Below, one piece after another: positions 61,093 to 64,000 of a stretch of 64,000 nt of DNA. This stretch comes from Nilaparvata lugens (lineage: Eukaryota; Arthropoda; Insecta; Hemiptera; Delphacidae), in assembly GCF_014356525.2 (NCBI RefSeq), contig NC_052515.1:22575212-22639211 (forward strand). The letters are read 5' to 3'. A program made the position numbers and the translations under genes. The notes below the pieces were generated by a model that worked only from the letters and a program-made list of their open reading frames with translations, did no database searches and was not told the DNA's origin. Each line of letters begins with the position of its first letter. Within the stretch, counting starts at the first letter, position 1.

Positions 61093-62166
61093 ATGAAAGA
61101 GCTATACTCTACTAGCAATATGCATAAATTTAAATCAAAGAGAAAAAAATACAAACAAAATAGACGACAACGACGAGACCATGCACGGCGACAACGTCAT
61201 CGTCAGTCTAGTAAAGTGATTGACAGGATAAAAGGTTTGCGTGAATCAATTATTCATAAGCATAAATCGTTAACTAGTATGATTAGGGAAAATGATACAA
61301 TTAGACAAAAATCATTAGAACCAATTGTTAATCCACTAAAAGAATTGAAAGATACACTTGTACAACAACATCAGCAGCAGATGGCTGACACTAGAAGCAG
61401 ACTTAAAGAAGAATCAGAGGAGGAGGAGGAGGAGGAGGAGGAGGAGGAGGAGGAGGAGGAGGAGGAGGAGGAAAAAGGTAAAATGGAGGATGAGGGGGAA
61501 GGATTGAATAGATCTAATGTGGGTGATATCTTGAATAAGACAACAATACAAAATGATTTCGTTGATGAGTATATACGCGAATTTCATAAGGAAAAACTAA
61601 ATAATTGTATATCTTATGGTATATGTTATGACAGTATCGATAATGAATACTTTATGGGTACAAAGGAAATTATTATTGACAATGCTAATTTAATTATCGA
61701 CAATAATAATAGATATCGTTTAACAGTTGGTTTGTGTGAACTTCTCTTTAAAAAACAGCCTGACATGAAAATGTACACCGAACGTGATTTGATAAAATAT
61801 CGAAATATACTACAGCTAACATCTGCTCATTTAGATCGTCGTGGATATGTTAAAAGAAATAAAGGCTACAAATCACAAATTATTCAATCTTTATTCCCAT
61901 CAGCAAGTAGGAAAACAAAGAAAAGATTGAGGAAGAACATTGCTGGTGATGCTGCTGTTAGTGGTATGGGTTTTATAAGAAATGAATCTACTAGTCGACA
62001 ATATGTCTATTGGGATGATCCAAATGAACTGATTGACAGATTAAATATTCTAATTTCATCACAACAGGCAGGAAATAGATCACATACTGTTGAAATGGCT
62101 TCAATTATTGAAGAACTCAAAGAAAGTGGTATTATATTAGGTGGTGGTGGTGGTGGTAGCAGTTAG
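61093..62166 (+). CDS. Conserved Polinton protein of unknown function
   Basis: 357 residues, ATG at 61093. Very basic N-terminus (RKKYKQNRRQRRDHARRQRH), a helical part with 'EPIVNPLKELKDTL', a run of about 20 Glu from (GAG)n, then a domain around 'YRLTVGLCELLFKKQP', 'YRNILQLTSAH', and the hallmark C-terminus 'QYVYWDDPNELIDRLNILIS', 'SQQAGNRSHTVEMASIIEEL', ending in a Gly run. I recognise this 'YWDDPNELVDRL ... AGN..H ... SIIEELREAGII' ending from proteins encoded next to the ATPase in arthropod Polintons; its function is not known to me. The position in the late/virion block and the basic N-terminus would fit a DNA-associated virion protein. Confidence 0.75.
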   Translation: MKELYSTSNMHKFKSKRKKYKQNRRQRRDHARRQRHRQSSKVIDRIKGLRESIIHKHKSLTSMIRENDTIRQKSLEPIVNPLKELKDTLVQQHQQQMADTRSRLKEESEEEEEEEEEEEEEEEEEEEKGKMEDEGEGLNRSNVGDILNKTTIQNDFVDEYIREFHKEKLNNCISYGICYDSIDNEYFMGTKEIIIDNANLIIDNNNRYRLTVGLCELLFKKQPDMKMYTERDLIKYRNILQLTSAHLDRRGYVKRNKGYKSQIIQSLFPSASRKTKKRLRKNIAGDAAVSGMGFIRNESTSRQYVYWDDPNELIDRLNILISSQQAGNRSHTVEMASIIEELKESGIILGGGGGGSS

Positions 62167-62189
62167 TATGTGTTTAACACTTGACAGAG

Positions 62190-62265
62190 ATGGCAAGTAG
62201 TACTGTGAGTAGTAGTACAATAGATCGCTTTGGTCGAACACATCATGTGTTTAATAGTAATCATA

Positions 62266-62296
<31 letters not shown>

Positions 62297-63245
62297 CAGT
62301 GGTTGTGAATCAACATCGTTAGTGGCAGCAAGTAGAGAATATTTAGACAGTAAACTACTTGAAATATCATCAAATTTATTTACTAAATTACAGTCAGATC
62401 CATTGTTGGTTAACAGACAATACTTGGACAGTAAATTGCAGGAAATTTCAACAAATATATTCAATAAACTGCAGTCTGATTCATCATCGTCATTAGTAAA
62501 TAGAAAATATCTAGACAGCAAATTACTTGCAATATCAACTAATATATTCCAAAAACTACAGGCTGATTTAATTACAAAGAAAGTGTTTGAAAGTAAATTA
62601 CATACAATGTCTGATATATTGAAGGAAATAGCACAGCAAAAACAGAATTTTGATTTACAATTGAAAACCCTATCAAAATCAATTAGTGATGAAATTGAGC
62701 TAAAGTATGTTAGTAGGTCGTTGTTTGATCAAAAATCAGATGAATTGAAATCATTTTGTGAACAACAAAGTAAGAACAATAGTTTGAAACATGTTGATAC
62801 AGACTTGCTAGATAGGAAATTGACAGATTTAAATGAGAGTTTACTCACACAAACTGAAAATAACTATATTAAGAAGCAAGAGTTTAATCAGAAGGTACTC
62901 GAAATACAAACTGCAATTAATGACATGTTTGTAGACATGCATAAGCAACTTGATGGTAAACATTTAGCACTAGGTGACAAATTAAAAGTTGACATTATGC
63001 AGATGATTATGAAGGGTGACGATTTTCAGAATTATTTAAATGAACAGTTGTTCAACTTTTCATACTATTTGATTGCACAATATGTCAAAAAGAGGTTCAT
63101 CTTTGACATGAGTGAAGCTAGACAGCATAATTTGGATTCTGATCAGGTACAAGAGTTGTTTCTGAAAAGAATGTTCAGTGGAAGGAGACCAGCAGCAGCA
63201 AATGATACAAAAAGAAAGAAATATGACTGGGAAGTAGATGACTAG
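62190..63245 (+). CDS. Coiled-coil repeat protein, possibly fibre-like
   Basis: 351 residues from ATG 62190; the open frame starts with TTG at 62181. After a short Ser-rich start and an Ala run there are three repeats of about 30-33 residues with the core 'YLDSKLLEISSNLFTKLQ', each introduced by 'SRE/NRQ/NRK', then a fourth diverged one (KVFESKLHTMSDILKEI) and further heptad-like helices to about residue 265. The C-terminal part is 'NYLNEQLFNFSYYLIAQYVK' and a basic tail (RRPAAANDTKRKKYDWEVDD). Long parallel coiled coil is likely. It is the last gene before the right inverted repeat. No family recognised; a virion spike/fibre or a scaffold are both possible. Confidence 0.6.
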
Positions 63246-63310
63246 TAGTAGTAGTAGTGATTTAAATAAAAGAAAAAAAAGCAAGCTAGTAGTAGTAGTA
63301 GTAGTAGTAG
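63246..63310. repeat. (AGT)n-rich right subterminal spacer
   Basis: Short non-coding stretch between the last gene's stop and the right inverted repeat, with AGT triplets at 63243-63259 and 63287-63310. Confidence 0.7.
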
Positions 63311-63346
63311 TTGTGAGTTTTGCCCAGTTGAAATCTGAGATATCTG
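63311..63346 (-). repeat. Right terminal inverted repeat of the Polinton
   Basis: TTGTGAGTTTTGCCCAGTTG through TATCTG, cut by the N gap at 63347. It is preceded on the inside by (AGT)n; the left copy also has a (CTA)n run close to the inside of its repeat. Confidence 0.9.
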
Positions 63347-63446
63347 NNNNNNNNNNNNNNNNNNNNNNNNNNNNNNNNNNNNNNNNNNNNNNNNNNNNNN
63401 NNNNNNNNNNNNNNNNNNNNNNNNNNNNNNNNNNNNNNNNNNNNNN
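63347..63446. other. Assembly gap (100 N)
   Basis: Exactly 100 N, the usual placeholder for a gap of unknown length. It begins at the last base of the visible right inverted repeat. Frames reading through it are artefacts. Confidence 0.98.
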
Positions 63447-64000
63447 AAAAAACAGGCTATTGCCCAAAACTTCTTCAATTTCATAATTTTGTTTCAAATA
63501 GTATACATAGGTACGTTAGGTCCATTTTAATTCCTACACCAAATCACAATCTAAATAATAAAATTAGAATAAAACAAACAGTCAATTTTAAATGTGGATA
63601 GATTGATAATAAACTTTCGTAAAAACAAACAAAAATCTTAATTAAATATTATTTTCACCCAAAATATTATTTCGTATCAATATGAATAACAATCATACTG
63701 TTAAAGTGAGTGTGTTGAGTGAATTATTTGTATATTGTTAATCTTCCGGTAGTCGCGCCCTACTCAATCACACGAGCAGTCGCGTGTTGTATTTTGTACA
63801 ACATCCAATTTTCCAAGAAACTTTGTTTACTGTCAAAACATATTAATAACTGTATAATTACTTTTCCATCTTCTTGAATTATTTACGCCTATGAACATTT
63901 TTATGATTACCATTTCATAGCCCAATAAGGTACATCAAGCAAAGCCATCAATCTGTTTATTGGTTCGTTTACAGTCTCCTAAAGACTAACTAAAGACTGA
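63447..64000. other. Host-like flank right of the gap
   Basis: AT-rich sequence without a recognised gene. It contains a short inverted word pair around GTTGTATTTTGTACAACATC (63787). Whether it is truly adjacent to the element cannot be told because of the gap. Confidence 0.45.

Noticed and set aside
63060..63497. Open frames running through the N block
   Set aside because: They consist largely of undetermined residues and are antisense to the coiled-coil gene or spacer.

Overview
The window is insect nuclear DNA: AT-rich, intron-rich and dense in short inverted-repeat transposons. The three host genes are conserved animal genes. The repeat mix (mariner, hAT and Harbinger MITEs, a short-period tandem array) fits a hemipteran such as a planthopper; that placement is inference, not read from a marker.

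Left part, 1-44 kb (host). BBS7 runs leftward off the window (first two coding exons, 936-1493). It sits head-to-head with a complete five-exon SPCS3 (2165-8689; signal peptidase complex subunit 3). A complete eleven-exon ABHD18 follows (12448-30472; alpha/beta-hydrolase family), in which exon 10 and its flanks are duplicated in tandem (1420/1421 bp, almost identical). SPCS3 intron 2 has U12-type signals and apparently AT-AA ends. The rest of this part is introns and intergenic DNA with many MITEs, a full-length mariner-type element with a DD41D spacing and a frameshifted transposase, large foldback repeats, a pyrimidine-rich stretch and, at 43.44-44.22 kb, a GC-rich array with thirteen CCAATAGG copies.

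Right part, 44.3-63.35 kb: a nearly complete Polinton/Maverick (adintovirus-like) element bounded by a 36-bp terminal inverted repeat. Its leftward block holds a small OB-like protein, a short unknown protein, an arthropod DNA-element protein with a BIR-like end, double-jelly-roll major capsid, penton-type minor capsid, adenain-type protease, a parvovirus-type phospholipase A2 protein and a small membrane protein. Its rightward block holds a two-BIR inhibitor-of-apoptosis-like protein, a small spliced protein, protein-primed DNA polymerase B, a chromodomain integrase, an unknown protein, the packaging ATPase, a conserved Polinton protein and a coiled-coil repeat protein. Together these are replication, integration, packaging, maturation and virion functions plus host-interaction candidates. 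Most frames are open, so insertion is probably recent.

Two tandem duplications lie inside the element: 1541 bp (PLA2 + membrane protein + divergent promoter) and 752 bp (polymerase, breaking its frame). With the ABHD18 duplication this makes three young tandem duplications in one window, so either real local instability or assembly of divergent haplotypes must be considered. A 100-N gap lies exactly at the right inverted repeat, so the right boundary and target-site duplication cannot be read.
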